Below are positions 1 to 7,813 of a stretch of DNA of 48,103 nt, piece by piece (the stretch's first letter is position 1; every line of letters starts with the position of its first letter). The DNA lies in contig MSXO01000038.1 in NCBI GenBank assembly GCA_002083615.1, positions 1 through 48,103 on the forward strand. The letters run 5' to 3'. Under the pieces are notes generated by a model, which was given only the letters and a program-made list of their open reading frames with translations, ran no database searches and was not told the DNA's origin. The position numbers and the translations under genes were made by a program. The DNA comes from Proteobacteria bacterium ST_bin11 (GTDB lineage: Bacteria; Pseudomonadota; Gammaproteobacteria; Methylococcales; Methylomonadaceae).

Positions 1-1045
1 AGTCGAACACATCGCAGACCATGCTCAGCTGAATATCGCCTTGCTGATCAATGATGCCCTGTAAAAAACCGTAGATGTTGGCCACGGTGAATTCCAGTGA
101 CTTAATCGTCTCGAAATCCGACTCCAACCGTTTTTGCGCCGCCGACGACAACCGAGAGGTGACTTGCGTGGATCGCAAAATACCGGACCAGGCACGATCT
201 TTCAGATCGCTGTAGTCCGTATAAAGTTGGTTCTTCACCCAATCCAGCGTGGTATGCGTGGATTTTACCGCCGCATCGCCATTCAATTCACCGAGTGTTT
301 GCCCCAGCATCTTGCGATAGCGCATGGCGCGCGCTTCACTAAATGCCGATTGCCGGGCCGCTTCGACCGCAGCATTGAACATCAGCACCGCGTTGTCAAT
401 GAAGGCATTGGCTAGCGCCAGTTCATGGATTGGCTGGCAATCACCGGCCAAATTCTCGGCGCTCGTTTGATCGCTACGTAAGTCGTCGAGTATATTGCCT
501 AAAAGCTCCTCTTCGAACGTTGATGTTTTCTTCAGCCAGACCAGCGCAATTTCAACATTGGTTTTGCGCTCAGCATCCTGGCCAGCAAACATCTCCGGCA
601 AATATTCCACTTCGCCAAACTGCTCAATCAGTCGGACCAAATGCTTTCGTTCCTTGGAAAACGGGTTTTTCAAGGTTTCGGCATTGATAATCGCAACGAT
701 CTCACCATCGAACAGAATCTCCCAGGCCTTCAGCACATGTTGTGCGCCATCGGCAAACGGTGGATTCATCAACACATGGGAGTACAGACTGCCGCTTTTG
801 AACTGCATAAAATCCATACCCACCACCGAATAGCCCTGCGAACGCAAGACCGGGTGTTTGCTGATATCGATTTCAATGCAATCGACCGGAATTTTCTGCC
901 AGTGATTGAAAGGACGAGGTTTTAATAAATGACCTTCACCTGCAGAAGGTTCCAATACACGAACGAACTGCCGGTTTTTGAAGGTTTCCCAGGCCTTGAT
1001 ACTCAAAGCTTCAGGCGTTGGATAATACTGATAATTGTCTATCAT
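1..1045 (-). CDS. DUF4942/N6-adenine methyltransferase-like protein, 3' end cut by window edge
   Basis: The frame is open from an ATG at 1045 to the left edge (about 348 codons), so the C-terminus is missing. The N-terminus has an SAM-binding motif I (LEPSAGEGHLL, about residues 28-38) and the amino-methyltransferase motif IV NPPF about 50 residues later. This is the layout of class I N6-adenine DNA methyltransferases. The rest resembles the DUF4942 proteins often carried by ICEs and plasmids (family memory, not searched). A GGAG sequence lies 8 nt before the ATG. It has its own structured leader and sits behind a terminator, so it is probably transcribed separately from the preceding gene. 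A role in modifying element DNA is an inference. Confidence 0.8.
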   Translation of the reverse strand, partial: MIDNYQYYPTPEALSIKAWETFKNRQFVRVLEPSAGEGHLLKPRPFNHWQKIPVDCIEIDISKHPVLRSQGYSVVGMDFMQFKSGSLYSHVLMNPPFADGAQHVLKAWEILFDGEIVAIINAETLKNPFSKERKHLVRLIEQFGEVEYLPEMFAGQDAERKTNVEIALVWLKKTSTFEEELLGNILDDLRSDQTSAENLAGDCQPIHELALANAFIDNAVLMFNAAVEAARQSAFSEARAMRYRKMLGQTLGELNGDAAVKSTHTTLDWVKNQLYTDYSDLKDRAWSGILRSTQVTSRLSSAAQKRLESDFETIKSLEFTVANIYGFLQGIIDQQGDIQLSMVCDVFD

Positions 1046-1061
1046 GGTGATCTCCGATGAG

Positions 1062-1112
1062 ACCCCTGACGATAGATTCAACCCTGGCGGGATAGAATCA
1101 TCCCGCAGGGGT
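1062..1112 (-). promoter_or_regulatory. structured leader element, copy 1
   Basis: On the minus strand: ACCC-CTGC-GGG, then GATTC, then CCC-GCCA-GGG, then GAATC. The first hairpin is CCC/GGG, and the second CCC/GGG sits inside a GATTC/GAATC stem. Alternatively GCGGGAT pairs perfectly with ATCCCGC, and CCCT with AGGG. It precedes the methyltransferase-like gene. Confidence 0.6.
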
Positions 1113-1118
1113 ATATTG

Positions 1119-1140
1119 AAAAAACTCGGCTTAACCGAGT
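1119..1140 (-). terminator. rho-independent terminator
   Basis: On the minus strand ACTCGG, a five-base loop and CCGAGT are followed at once by a run of six T. It lies 22 nt after the stop of the 165-aa gene and before leader copy 1, so the two genes are probably separate transcription units, or read-through is controlled. Confidence 0.75.
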
Positions 1141-1161
1141 GTCAAAAATGAAAACGGCGCG

Positions 1162-1659
1162 TCAGATCAACGCGAACCGCTTACCTTGAATGAAGTCCTG
1201 ATACTGCCGGGCTTCATTTTTTGCTTTGAATCGGGCATGTACGCTGCCGTCGATCCAGATTTCCCAAGGCAAGCGTTTAAGCTCGCCTCTGACCAGTTCC
1301 ACCGTGCCAACCCGAAAGTCGTCGTGTTGGTAAAGCACCTGGCGGGGACTGTCGACACGGACTATGCAGTGATCCAGTAATGCCGGACCGCCGATATCAC
1401 CGGGTTCGATCAACAACGGCACTTTGATGGTGCCGGTCGAGCGGCCAATCCAGCCGATGACATCATGTTCATCGAGCCAGGACTGACCGGTTGTTGGATC
1501 GCCGTAATACAGCCGAATTTTGCGCCGGCTATGCCGAAGCTGTTCCAACAGCTCGACCACCGATTCCGGTGTGTCGGCGTGATAACAGGTGCCGGAGGCC
1601 AAACGCTGATATTGAATGCAATGACCCGTACCGAAGGTGTGTTGAAAGACTTGTTTCAT
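1162..1659 (-). CDS. conserved ICE-core protein of unknown function (165 aa)
   Basis: The ATG at 1659 is preceded by a weak GAGGA-like site. The protein begins MKQVFQHTFGTG and carries a tract YYGDPTTGQSWLDEHD followed by GWIGRSTGTIKVPLL. I remember this pattern from small uncharacterised proteins of IncC plasmids and related ICEs, but no function is known to me. There is no signal peptide or membrane segment. It is followed by a strong terminator and preceded by leader copy 2, so it looks like a single-gene unit. Confidence 0.8.
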   Translation of the reverse strand: MKQVFQHTFGTGHCIQYQRLASGTCYHADTPESVVELLEQLRHSRRKIRLYYGDPTTGQSWLDEHDVIGWIGRSTGTIKVPLLIEPGDIGGPALLDHCIVRVDSPRQVLYQHDDFRVGTVELVRGELKRLPWEIWIDGSVHARFKAKNEARQYQDFIQGKRFALI

Positions 1660-1681
1660 GATGTTGTCCTCAATGAATAAA

Positions 1682-1731
1682 CGGAAACATCACGAATCCC
1701 CAGCGGGAATAGGACATTCCCGTTTTGGTGG
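1682..1731 (-). promoter_or_regulatory. structured leader element, copy 2 (weaker)
   Basis: On the minus strand CGGGAA pairs with TTCCCG, or with TTTCCG further on. A CCC-GCT-GGG hairpin lies inside. The first CCC of the usual pattern is degenerate here (ACC). It precedes the 165-aa gene. Confidence 0.4.
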
Positions 1732-1812
1732 ATAAAAATGAGCGCCGCATCGAATGACTTGGCTAACTCAGGCTTTTACGAATTACGCATCTGAACAACG
1801 CGCGCTATTTGT

Positions 1813-2412
1813 TTAGGATTTGATTTCGAGCGCTGTTTTTCCCAAGGCTTGCAATGCCAGAGGGATTAACTGATCCAAATCGTCCCAATCGATACTGCCG
1901 CCGCCGGCTTCGCCTTGTAGATAGGCTTCAACCAATCCCCGGCAAACCCGCATGGCCGCTTGCTCTTTCTTCAATTGCCGTACCGAGTGATCCGGTTCCG
2001 GCCATTGCTCAACTGCCACGCATTCCCAGATCATGCTTTCATCGCCTGATTCAAGGTATTCATCCGACAATAACGGCATGGCGTTGGTGTCATCCCAAAT
2101 CGTGGCATCGTTGAATGCCTGTTCGGCAATTTGTTGTGCCGCTTCGGGACTATCCGCTGTTATGCCTACCGAAACGCGATGGACATAATCAATTTCATAC
2201 GAAACAACAAAGAGTCGATTCATGCCTTCCGCCGGTACCTTGGCTAAGGAGGGGGCTTCGACCGGCGAGCCGGTTTCCGCCGGTTCACAATCGATCAATG
2301 AGCTTTCATAAGGCTCGATCTCCTTGTTGCAGTGCGGGCAGCGATCATTACAGGCGCAATCCCATTCATCCTCCCATTCGGTTTGGCAGTAGGGACAACG
2401 GTAATGATTCAA
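1813..2412 (-). CDS. zinc-ribbon protein of unknown function (199 aa)
   Basis: The N-terminus holds two CxxC pairs (CPYC about residues 5-8, CPHC about residues 25-28) plus further cysteines, which suggests a zinc ribbon. The middle (VSYEIDYVHRVSVGI, then ADSPEAAQQIAEQAF) resembles small ICE proteins without known function. The first codon after the upstream in-frame stop is TTG (2412), used here as the start; an AAGG lies about 10 nt before it. A 20-codon open frame with a much better ribosome site ends directly in front in the same frame. So either the start is reached by reinitiation, or a nonsense mutation has shortened a longer protein. Confidence 0.7.
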   Translation of the reverse strand: MNHYRCPYCQTEWEDEWDCACNDRCPHCNKEIEPYESSLIDCEPAETGSPVEAPSLAKVPAEGMNRLFVVSYEIDYVHRVSVGITADSPEAAQQIAEQAFNDATIWDDTNAMPLLSDEYLESGDESMIWECVAVEQWPEPDHSVRQLKKEQAAMRVCRGLVEAYLQGEAGGGSIDWDDLDQLIPLALQALGKTALEIKS

Positions 2413-2475
2413 TTACCGAACACCTTCAATTTCAGAATGCGAATGGCTAACGCCATTTTCTAATGTTGATGACAT
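2413..2475 (-). CDS. 20-codon leader ORF, or amputated N-terminus of the next gene
   Basis: A GGAGGA sequence lies 7 nt before an ATG at 2475. The 20-residue frame ends with TAA at 2413-2415, and the TTG of the zinc-ribbon gene follows with no gap in the same frame. Two readings fit: a translated leader peptide coupled to the downstream gene, or a nonsense codon in a gene that once began at 2475. Confidence 0.45.
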   Translation of the reverse strand: MSSTLENGVSHSHSEIEGVR

Positions 2476-2495
2476 GGTCATTTCCTCCAAAAAAT

Positions 2496-2536
2496 CGCAG
2501 GAACGCCCACCCGGCAGGATGAGGTTCCCGCAGGGT
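2496..2536 (-). promoter_or_regulatory. structured leader element, copy 3
   Basis: On the minus strand ACCC-TGC-GGGAAC, then CC-TGCC-GGG, then GTTCC. GGAAC pairs with GTTCC around the second hairpin. Alternatively GCGGGA pairs with TCCTGC (one wobble) and ACCC with GGGT. It is followed by TTTTTTGGAGGA, the ribosome site of the next frame. Confidence 0.6.
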
Positions 2537-2578
2537 AAAAACGCTGTTCAAAGCCAAAAATCGGTTCATACAGCGGGG

Positions 2579-2607
2579 TTGAATTCGCGAAAAAATCGGT
2601 ATATGGT
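2579..2607 (+). promoter_or_regulatory. possible promoter for the plus-strand 124-aa gene
   Basis: TTGAAT at 2579 and TATGGT at 2602 are 17 bp apart. An AAAAATCGGT sequence occurs twice around it (about 2557 and 2591), which could be an operator. Weak evidence. Confidence 0.3.
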
Positions 2608-2641
2608 GGCTTAAACTCACTAAAAAGCAGAGAAAATAGCC

Positions 2642-3016
2642 ATGTTTGACGATATTTTGCGCATTTTTGATTTCCTCAGTCCTGTTCGGACAGAGAAGCC
2701 GTATTCAGCACGAAAACCGATGGCGATTCCGCTCGATCCCAGACTGAATGCGTTAAATCTGGGCAAAAAAGTTTTGACCAAACTGGATGCCGCGGAAGCC
2801 GATGTTTTGCAAAACATCAACGATCCGAAGCGAGCCTGGGAGTTGTTGAGCAACATCCGACAATTGCGACGGGAAACCTTTGAGGATCTCCAATCGCTGT
2901 TGCCGGAGGGCTTTCGTTTCGACGAACCCAAGGTTGACTTGGCTAAGCCGGTACGCACCGTGATGACGCAAAACGGCGCGACGCTTGCGGTATTCAATGG
3001 CGGACAGACTCACTGA
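2642..3016 (+). CDS. plus-strand protein of unknown function (124 aa)
   Basis: The frame starts with ATG at 2642 behind a poor ribosome site (AGAGAAAATAGCC). The product looks like a folded, mainly helical, charged protein (LTKLDAAEADVLQNI, then NIRQLRRETFEDLQSLL). The overlapping minus-strand frames have low-complexity shadow composition, which favours this strand. It converges on the minus-strand coiled-coil gene, and their ends overlap by 23 bp. It is the only plus-strand gene in the tail region. No family recognised. Confidence 0.6.
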   Translation: MFDDILRIFDFLSPVRTEKPYSARKPMAIPLDPRLNALNLGKKVLTKLDAAEADVLQNINDPKRAWELLSNIRQLRRETFEDLQSLLPEGFRFDEPKVDLAKPVRTVMTQNGATLAVFNGGQTH

Positions 3017-3527
3017 CCGGCACCGATAAACCATTTCCTTTCAGAGCCGCCCGTAGTTGGGAAACCTGATGCGGAATTTTTTGGGTTGCTTCGTCAGTGG
3101 CCGTAACCGACTGCTTTTTCGAGCGCCGAGGCTTTTTCATCTCGGGCTCGGGACTGTCGATCACCGGTTTGATTTTCAACAACTCCCGTTCCAGCTTGGC
3201 GATTTGAATGTCCGCCTCGAAGATCTCGATGGCCTTCAACTTGGCTTGTAACTGCGCTTCAAGTCTTTCGGCCTCACGATTGATGCCGCGATTTCGAGTT
3301 TGAATTTCTTGACGCACAGAATCCGAGATCGTTAACCAATTCATGTCCTCCCGACTACGCGGCATGATGACCGGTAGTCGGTTTCGAGTCGATCGCTGCG
3401 CACGATAGCGCTGAAAAGCCAGTTTGCTTTGTCTCAACGCGATCAGTACTTGCAAACACGTTGCCCAAATTACCCGCAATGCGAGGATGAACATCGCCAA
3501 TAGGATGATGCCGAAAATAAAGTTCAT
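2994..3527 (-). CDS. membrane-anchored coiled-coil protein, unknown function (177 aa)
   Basis: The start is the ATG at 3527, because AAGGAG lies 7 nt before it; longer frames upstream lack a site. Residues about 2-30 form one hydrophobic segment (FIFGIILLAMFILALRVIW). A basic stretch and a long charged helical region follow (EAERLEAQLQAKLKAIEIFE), probably a coiled coil. The C-terminal part is lysine-rich. This is the plan of a single-pass inner-membrane protein with a cytoplasmic coiled coil. Its 3' end overlaps the convergent 124-aa gene. Confidence 0.7.
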   Translation of the reverse strand: MNFIFGIILLAMFILALRVIWATCLQVLIALRQSKLAFQRYRAQRSTRNRLPVIMPRSREDMNWLTISDSVRQEIQTRNRGINREAERLEAQLQAKLKAIEIFEADIQIAKLERELLKIKPVIDSPEPEMKKPRRSKKQSVTATDEATQKIPHQVSQLRAALKGNGLSVPVSESVRH

Positions 3528-3572
3528 TGAAGTTCTCCTTTGAAAATTTAAGAAAACACTTCGAATGAACAA

Positions 3573-3607
3573 CACCCTGCCGGGCGATGGTCGCCCGAAG
3601 CGGGATG
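3573..3607 (-). promoter_or_regulatory. structured leader element, copy 4
   Basis: On the minus strand ATCCC-GCTT-CGGGCGA, CCA, TCGCCCG-GC-AGGGT. CGGGCGA pairs perfectly with TCGCCCG, closed by CCC/GGG; the alternative is two small hairpins, CCC-GCTT-CGGG and CCC-GGC-AGGG. It precedes the coiled-coil protein gene. Confidence 0.55.
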
Positions 3608-3646
3608 AATTACAGACAATTTGCCAGGGCAAACTGAGTTTTACAT

Positions 3647-3743
3647 CGGGCTTAACGCACCCGACACGATCACGGTTTAACGTGCTCGCCGCCTGAAGAC
3701 GGAACGCCGACCGAAGTCGGATTCAGCATTCTGGAAAGAATGC
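3647..3743 (+). repeat. five-hairpin repeat element, copy R1
   Basis: In plus orientation: CGGG-CTTAACGCA-CCCG; CACG...CGTG; CCG...CGG; CCGAC-CGAA-GTCGG; GCATTCT-GGAA-AGAATGC; then ATGAA. Copies at about 9204 and 12602 keep every stem with different bases. The transcribed strand is uncertain: on the minus strand the fourth loop is TTCG, on the plus strand the fifth is GGAA. It lies between the CobT-like gene and leader copy 4. Confidence 0.7.
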
Positions 3744-3754
3744 ATGAAATGTCT

Positions 3755-3858
3755 GTTTGTCGAATGGGCTCGTTGCGTGGAGTGCATTCGACAAACTGTG
3801 GTTGCAATCAGCTACCCATAGCCACAATCGCTTAGGTTATGACCTAAGGATTGGGCTA
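3755..3858. repeat. large inverted repeats after element R1
   Basis: GTTTGTCGAATG (3755-3766) is followed 18 bp later by its exact complement CATTCGACAAAC (3785-3796). A second imperfect hairpin covers 3819-3858: TAGCC/GGCTA, CAATC/GATTG and TTAGGT-TATG-ACCTAA. With R1 and leader copy 4 it fills the 353-bp gap 3528-3880, which contains no convincing gene. Confidence 0.65.
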
Positions 3859-3880
3859 CGGATAATTGACTGGCCGAGAC

Positions 3881-5701
3881 TTAGGCCGCCAACAACACCG
3901 CTTTCGAGAGCTCGAACAATTGCGCTCTCAGCTCCGACAGATCGTTAATAGTTATGGCAACCGGGAATAGATGACTGACATCCAATCCCAATCCCACGCC
4001 GACCGTTTCAATACCGCTATCGCGGCAACGCTGTAACAGTTCCAGCGTGCTCAAAGTGTCGTTGGGCTGACCATCGGTCATCACCATCAGCACCTTGCGC
4101 GGTTCTCGACAACACAATAGCGACGCAGCACCAAACCAAATCGCTTCGGTCATCGGCGTACTGCCGGTGGCTGCCAGCGAAAAGGCGCCGGTTCGGGCAT
4201 TCACGCGTTGTCCATGCTCAAGCAGACGAAAAACCGAGTCATCTTGATGTCCTGGAAACGCGGTGACGCCAGGATTGACGCCTGGAATACCTTCAAATGC
4301 CAATGCCAGTGCCAAGGTGGCTTCCAACGCAATCGGCATACGCGATCCGATGGGTTGGCCTTGGCTATCAGTCACTTGGTAACCCATACTTTCGGATTTA
4401 TCGAGTAACAGATGTATCGCCGTATTGGGTGCCGATTTGGCCTGTTTGCGCTGAAACACCTTGGTTTCACCCAAGGACAAACGGTGTAAACGCTTGCCAT
4501 CCATCCGCCGTCCACGACAGGCGTGTTGCGAGCGGTTCATGGTTTGCGATTGCACCAGGCCTTGCAAAGCGGCGCGGATTTTCCCCGATTCGCCTTGCAC
4601 CTTACGCAGCAAAAACGCACCGGCCCGATCATCCATAGGCGGCTCGTTGCCGCTCGGCATCAACAGTTCCGATACGTTTTCTGCGGCCAACGATAACGAT
4701 GATTTCAGGGATTCGAACAGATCCTGGTCGATGTCACTGTCAGCAGCGGACAATAAGGTTTGCAAGACGCCTACAGGATCGACATTCACTGTGCTCTCTT
4801 CGTCATCACCTTGCGGGTCGGATGAAGAATTTTCTGCCTGCGCACTGGGTTCATCGTCAGGATTTTCCGGATTGGAATCATCGTTACCACCGGATTCTGA
4901 AGACTGTTCGTCGTCATTATCGGCAGGTAAACGTTGATCGTGTTCCATATCATCCTCGGAATCCGAGCCGTTCGAACCGTTCAAATCTGCTGATACAGAG
5001 GCCTGATCCGTATCATCCGGTTCAGGCGGTGTGTCCTCATCTGCCGATGACTGTGCCTGATGACGCTGCCGTTGTTGCTCGAATTCCTGCTCGATCATGG
5101 TCAGGATACGGTCGGTCAAGTGCAGACAATCGCTTTCTGACTGCAAACCTTGCGGCACTTCGGACAACAAGCCTTTCACCCGCGTTACGGCACCTTTCGG
5201 AAATTTCGCTTTCAGTGCCACTTCGGTTTGCGCGACCAAAGGTAATAAGGCCGTTTGACCCAGTACCCTTGCACGCAAATTTTTCAATACAAAACTGTAG
5301 AGAATATTGGCAGGATGATCCTCGATATTGCTGGCGACAAAGTCGCCTTTGACTATCATCTTTTCAATCACAGTGCGTATCGTCAGCCGTGTCCCCGGAA
5401 AGTCCTTGGCCAGTTCATGCTCAATGCGGACATCTTCGATGGCACCGCATAAGCGCCGGCGTAATACTGAACTGCCATAGCGCAGCGAAAAATCCGAATA
5501 ACGAATATGCGCCGCTTCATGGGCTAAAAGCCCCCAGGCGACATTCTGATAATCGGGATCATCACCCTCATAGGCCGGCAGTTGAATCGACTTCCCGTCG
5601 GTATAGGCTTGATCGCCACCGACGCTGACTTTAATACCAAAGCGGTTACCTATGGCGGCCGCAACGATGGGGAACGCGTTGTGTAAGGTTCTATTTTTCA
5701 T
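3881..5701 (-). CDS. cobT: CobT-like VWA-domain protein (606 aa)
   Basis: The ATG at 5701 follows GGAG by 7 nt. Near the N-terminus is WGLLAHEAAHIRYSDF, with a zinc-peptidase-like HEAAH at about 61-65. A long acidic, low-complexity linker follows. A C-terminal von Willebrand A domain has a MIDAS-type DKSES at about 434-438, a TGSTPMTEA segment and MTDGQ. This is the arrangement of CobT-like partners of CobS AAA+ ATPases. In cobalamin synthesis CobS/CobT load cobalt, but the homologues in SXT/R391 and IncC elements have no known role there. The AAA+ partner lies three genes upstream, so a chaperone-type complex encoded by the element is inferred. The symbol marks homology only. Confidence 0.85.
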   Translation of the reverse strand: MKNRTLHNAFPIVAAAIGNRFGIKVSVGGDQAYTDGKSIQLPAYEGDDPDYQNVAWGLLAHEAAHIRYSDFSLRYGSSVLRRRLCGAIEDVRIEHELAKDFPGTRLTIRTVIEKMIVKGDFVASNIEDHPANILYSFVLKNLRARVLGQTALLPLVAQTEVALKAKFPKGAVTRVKGLLSEVPQGLQSESDCLHLTDRILTMIEQEFEQQRQRHQAQSSADEDTPPEPDDTDQASVSADLNGSNGSDSEDDMEHDQRLPADNDDEQSSESGGNDDSNPENPDDEPSAQAENSSSDPQGDDEESTVNVDPVGVLQTLLSAADSDIDQDLFESLKSSLSLAAENVSELLMPSGNEPPMDDRAGAFLLRKVQGESGKIRAALQGLVQSQTMNRSQHACRGRRMDGKRLHRLSLGETKVFQRKQAKSAPNTAIHLLLDKSESMGYQVTDSQGQPIGSRMPIALEATLALALAFEGIPGVNPGVTAFPGHQDDSVFRLLEHGQRVNARTGAFSLAATGSTPMTEAIWFGAASLLCCREPRKVLMVMTDGQPNDTLSTLELLQRCRDSGIETVGVGLGLDVSHLFPVAITINDLSELRAQLFELSKAVLLAA

Positions 5702-5719
5702 GGTGTGCTCCAAAAGTCA

Positions 5720-5764
5720 GGGCAAACCATGATCCCAGCGGGACATGAATTTGCCCCAGTGGGT
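5720..5764 (-). promoter_or_regulatory. structured leader element, copy 5
   Basis: On the minus strand ACCC-ACT-GGGGCAAA, then CATGTCCC-GCT-GGGATCATG, then TTTGCCC. GGGCAAA pairs perfectly with TTTGCCC around the second hairpin. The same GGG can instead close the first hairpin. It lies before the CobT-like gene. Confidence 0.65.
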
Positions 5765-5789
5765 GAATAGTTAAATGGTGTTAGCTCAT

Positions 5790-6956
5790 TCAGAACCAGT
5801 AGTCCTGGTCAGATTCGTCCGCCTCCTCATCGTCTCCGGCAGTCACCGTTGCCGGTTCTGCTGAATGCTCAGAAGAGTTGGATTCATCTGCATCGCTGTC
5901 GGCCACCAGTTTGGTCTGATTTTTATCCATCAAAACCTCAAGCGCCCAGTCATCCTCTTCCGATTCCGCGTCCAAATTATCATCAAAGATGCCGTCAAAC
6001 AGACCGGTAAAATCGGGGCTGTTTGGAACGGTTTCAGCGAATATAGGTGTCGCTGGTGGCTCTGGCTCCGCGTGTTCGATAATTTCTTCAACATCATCAG
6101 CGACAGGCGGTTGAACCGCCAACAAGCCTTCACCGTGCCGCCGGGTTTTATCCGGATTGGACAACAGCATGGCTGTGGCCAGAATCTCCTGCAAAATGCT
6201 GCCTTCAATGGCGCCTTTGTTGGGAATTCTCACCAGTAGATCGTCAATCGTGCTAACTACCGGCGCGACTCGATGGTCCAGAAAACCCAGCCCATCGAGT
6301 TTGTCGCGCATGCGGCGAATCGGCCGTAACGCATTGCGCGTCACTTGCTCCTTGCCCAGCAACGATTGCTCGATCAGTTGATTGGCTTCCACGGAGATTT
6401 CGTAGAACATCTGCTCACTGAGTGAACCGATTTTGCTTTCCAGTCGTGCGACATCCGCCGGCGGCAAGCTATCGGGTAAACCGACACTCATTATCAGAAA
6501 ATCAAACGACAAGCGCGTCGAGACAAACTCCACTGAATCCACCGCTTGCTCGATGATGCCGGCAAATTCCGGATGGCGAACCACCCAGTCAGTGACCGCG
6601 GCATCATAGCCAGCAATAAACTCGGTTTTAGCCGCTGCAAAATCCAGCGCAATGCGCTCGAGTTCAGCAGTAATGCTGGCAGCAGACTCAACCGGTACGG
6701 CAAAGCCACCTAGAAAGCGGGTGCCGACGCGTAAACAAATGCGTTCGGCTTCTTTCTTCAGGCGGTTAAACACCGTCAACTGGTCAGGATCGAGCAAACG
6801 CTTGGAACCTAAGCTGGCTAAGTCCTCCGGCGGCAATTTGCTACCGTCGGCCAGCACCAGGTCTTCTTTTTTCAGTTTCTTGCGGGCGCCGTAGATATTG
6901 GCTTCGACTTTCACCAAGACCACGCGGTCTAAGATCACTTGCGTTTCATGCGACAT
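5790..6956 (-). CDS. DUF3150-type ICE protein (388 aa)
   Basis: The ATG at 6956 has a strong AGGAGG 6 nt upstream. The N-terminal 230 residues (starting MSHETQVILDRVVLVKVEAN) look like DUF3150, found next to CobS/CobT homologues in ICEs and conjugative plasmids. The C-terminal third is acidic and disordered (EEDDWALEVL, DDEEADESDQDYWF). The ending is aromatic, like that of other genes here (DCWF, ADFWF, DIPFF). It lies between the CobS-like/WGR pair and CobT-like gene, so it probably works with them; the function is unknown. Confidence 0.75.
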   Translation of the reverse strand: MSHETQVILDRVVLVKVEANIYGARKKLKKEDLVLADGSKLPPEDLASLGSKRLLDPDQLTVFNRLKKEAERICLRVGTRFLGGFAVPVESAASITAELERIALDFAAAKTEFIAGYDAAVTDWVVRHPEFAGIIEQAVDSVEFVSTRLSFDFLIMSVGLPDSLPPADVARLESKIGSLSEQMFYEISVEANQLIEQSLLGKEQVTRNALRPIRRMRDKLDGLGFLDHRVAPVVSTIDDLLVRIPNKGAIEGSILQEILATAMLLSNPDKTRRHGEGLLAVQPPVADDVEEIIEHAEPEPPATPIFAETVPNSPDFTGLFDGIFDDNLDAESEEDDWALEVLMDKNQTKLVADSDADESNSSEHSAEPATVTAGDDEEADESDQDYWF

Positions 6957-6976
6957 GGGAACCTCCTATAGAAAAA

Positions 6977-7019
6977 GAGGCACACCCATCCCGTTGGGGC
7001 CGATGTGCCCCTTTCGGGT
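6977..7019 (-). promoter_or_regulatory. structured leader element, copy 6
   Basis: On the minus strand ACCC-GAAA-GGGGCACA, then CCCC-AAC-GGG, then TGTGCCTC. GGGGCACA pairs with TGTGCCTC over 8 bp (one wobble). The GGG is shared with the first hairpin. AGGAGG and the ATG of the DUF3150 gene follow. Confidence 0.7.
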
Positions 7020-7040
7020 TAAATGAAAATAACAATTCGG

Positions 7041-7811
7041 TTAAAACCAGCAGTCGTCCGTGTTGGACATGGCCGCTGCCAGATTTAATCGGGGTTTGAG
7101 CAAACCTAAGATTTCAGCGGTGTCCCGAATGCTGTCCAGATCAGTGCCGAAAAATGCAAGCACCTCCTTTTCAGCTTTCAGATCAACCGAGAGATCTCGG
7201 GCGGTTTCGGTGGCAATATCAATGTCCACGCCTTTAAAGCCTTTTGCTTTCAGCGCCAGTAAAAACAGACATGGCAAAACGCCATAAACCTGCTTGATTT
7301 GTCCGCTCAATTCAAAGACTTCAGTATGGGTGGTTGCATCAATCCACTGTTGCCAGCCATTCCAGTCTTGTTCAGGCTTAGACCGGTGTTCCGTCAAGGT
7401 CTGAATAGCGCCGATCAGTCGCCTGACCTCGATACCCAAGTCCATTCGGACAGCGCGCTTTGCCCGACATTCGATGGTCCAATACAGCGCCTCGACGACC
7501 GGTGGTGTTGGCAGGGGTTCGGGATTTGAATCAGGTTCAGGTGCTTGTGATTGAGTTGCCGAAGTCTTGCCCGGAAACACCACATTGCCGTTAACATCAA
7601 TATCAACTTCGCCGACCAACACATATCCCTTGGCCTGTTTTTGCTTTTCGATGTCGAATTGCCGAACGCCACTACGGTTACTGACACCTGGTAAACAGGA
7701 TGCCGTTTTGCCCCAACGTGTCGTAATTGAACCATCCGAATTACTCCTGACTGCCCAGTCTTTGGAACTGCCGTCACTGTTACGATGACGATATAAATTC
7801 CAGGCAGCCAT
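7041..7811 (-). CDS. WGR-domain protein (256 aa)
   Basis: Starts 2 bp after the CobS-like stop; an AGG lies in the end of that gene, so translation is probably coupled. Residues about 1-70 (WNLYRHRNSDGSSKDWAV, then TRWGKTAS) match the WGR fold, named after its W-G-R motif; the visible motif is RWGK. WGR domains occur in PARPs and in bacterial proteins that bind nucleic acid. The middle is a proline-rich linker and the C-terminal half is helical and unrecognised. Neighbours suggest it belongs to the CobS/DUF3150/CobT-like module. Confidence 0.75.
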   Translation of the reverse strand: MAAWNLYRHRNSDGSSKDWAVRSNSDGSITTRWGKTASCLPGVSNRSGVRQFDIEKQKQAKGYVLVGEVDIDVNGNVVFPGKTSATQSQAPEPDSNPEPLPTPPVVEALYWTIECRAKRAVRMDLGIEVRRLIGAIQTLTEHRSKPEQDWNGWQQWIDATTHTEVFELSGQIKQVYGVLPCLFLLALKAKGFKGVDIDIATETARDLSVDLKAEKEVLAFFGTDLDSIRDTAEILGLLKPRLNLAAAMSNTDDCWF

Positions 7812-7813
7812 GA

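Noticed and set aside
2620..2997. Minus-strand frame of 125 codons opposite the 124-aa gene
   Set aside because: Composition (Ser/Arg/Lys runs) is that of an antisense shadow, and it has no ribosome site.
3647..3858. A CRISPR array or integron attC sites
   Set aside because: Repeats are not direct and regularly spaced, and no RYYYAAC/GTTRRRY core pairs or integrase gene were seen.
3640..3880. An origin of transfer in the hairpin-rich gap
   Set aside because: No relaxase gene or nick-site motif nearby; in this element group oriT lies elsewhere.
4699..5352. Plus-strand frame of 217 codons within the CobT-like gene
   Set aside because: Rich in Arg/His/Pro, antisense to a well-supported gene with domain motifs.
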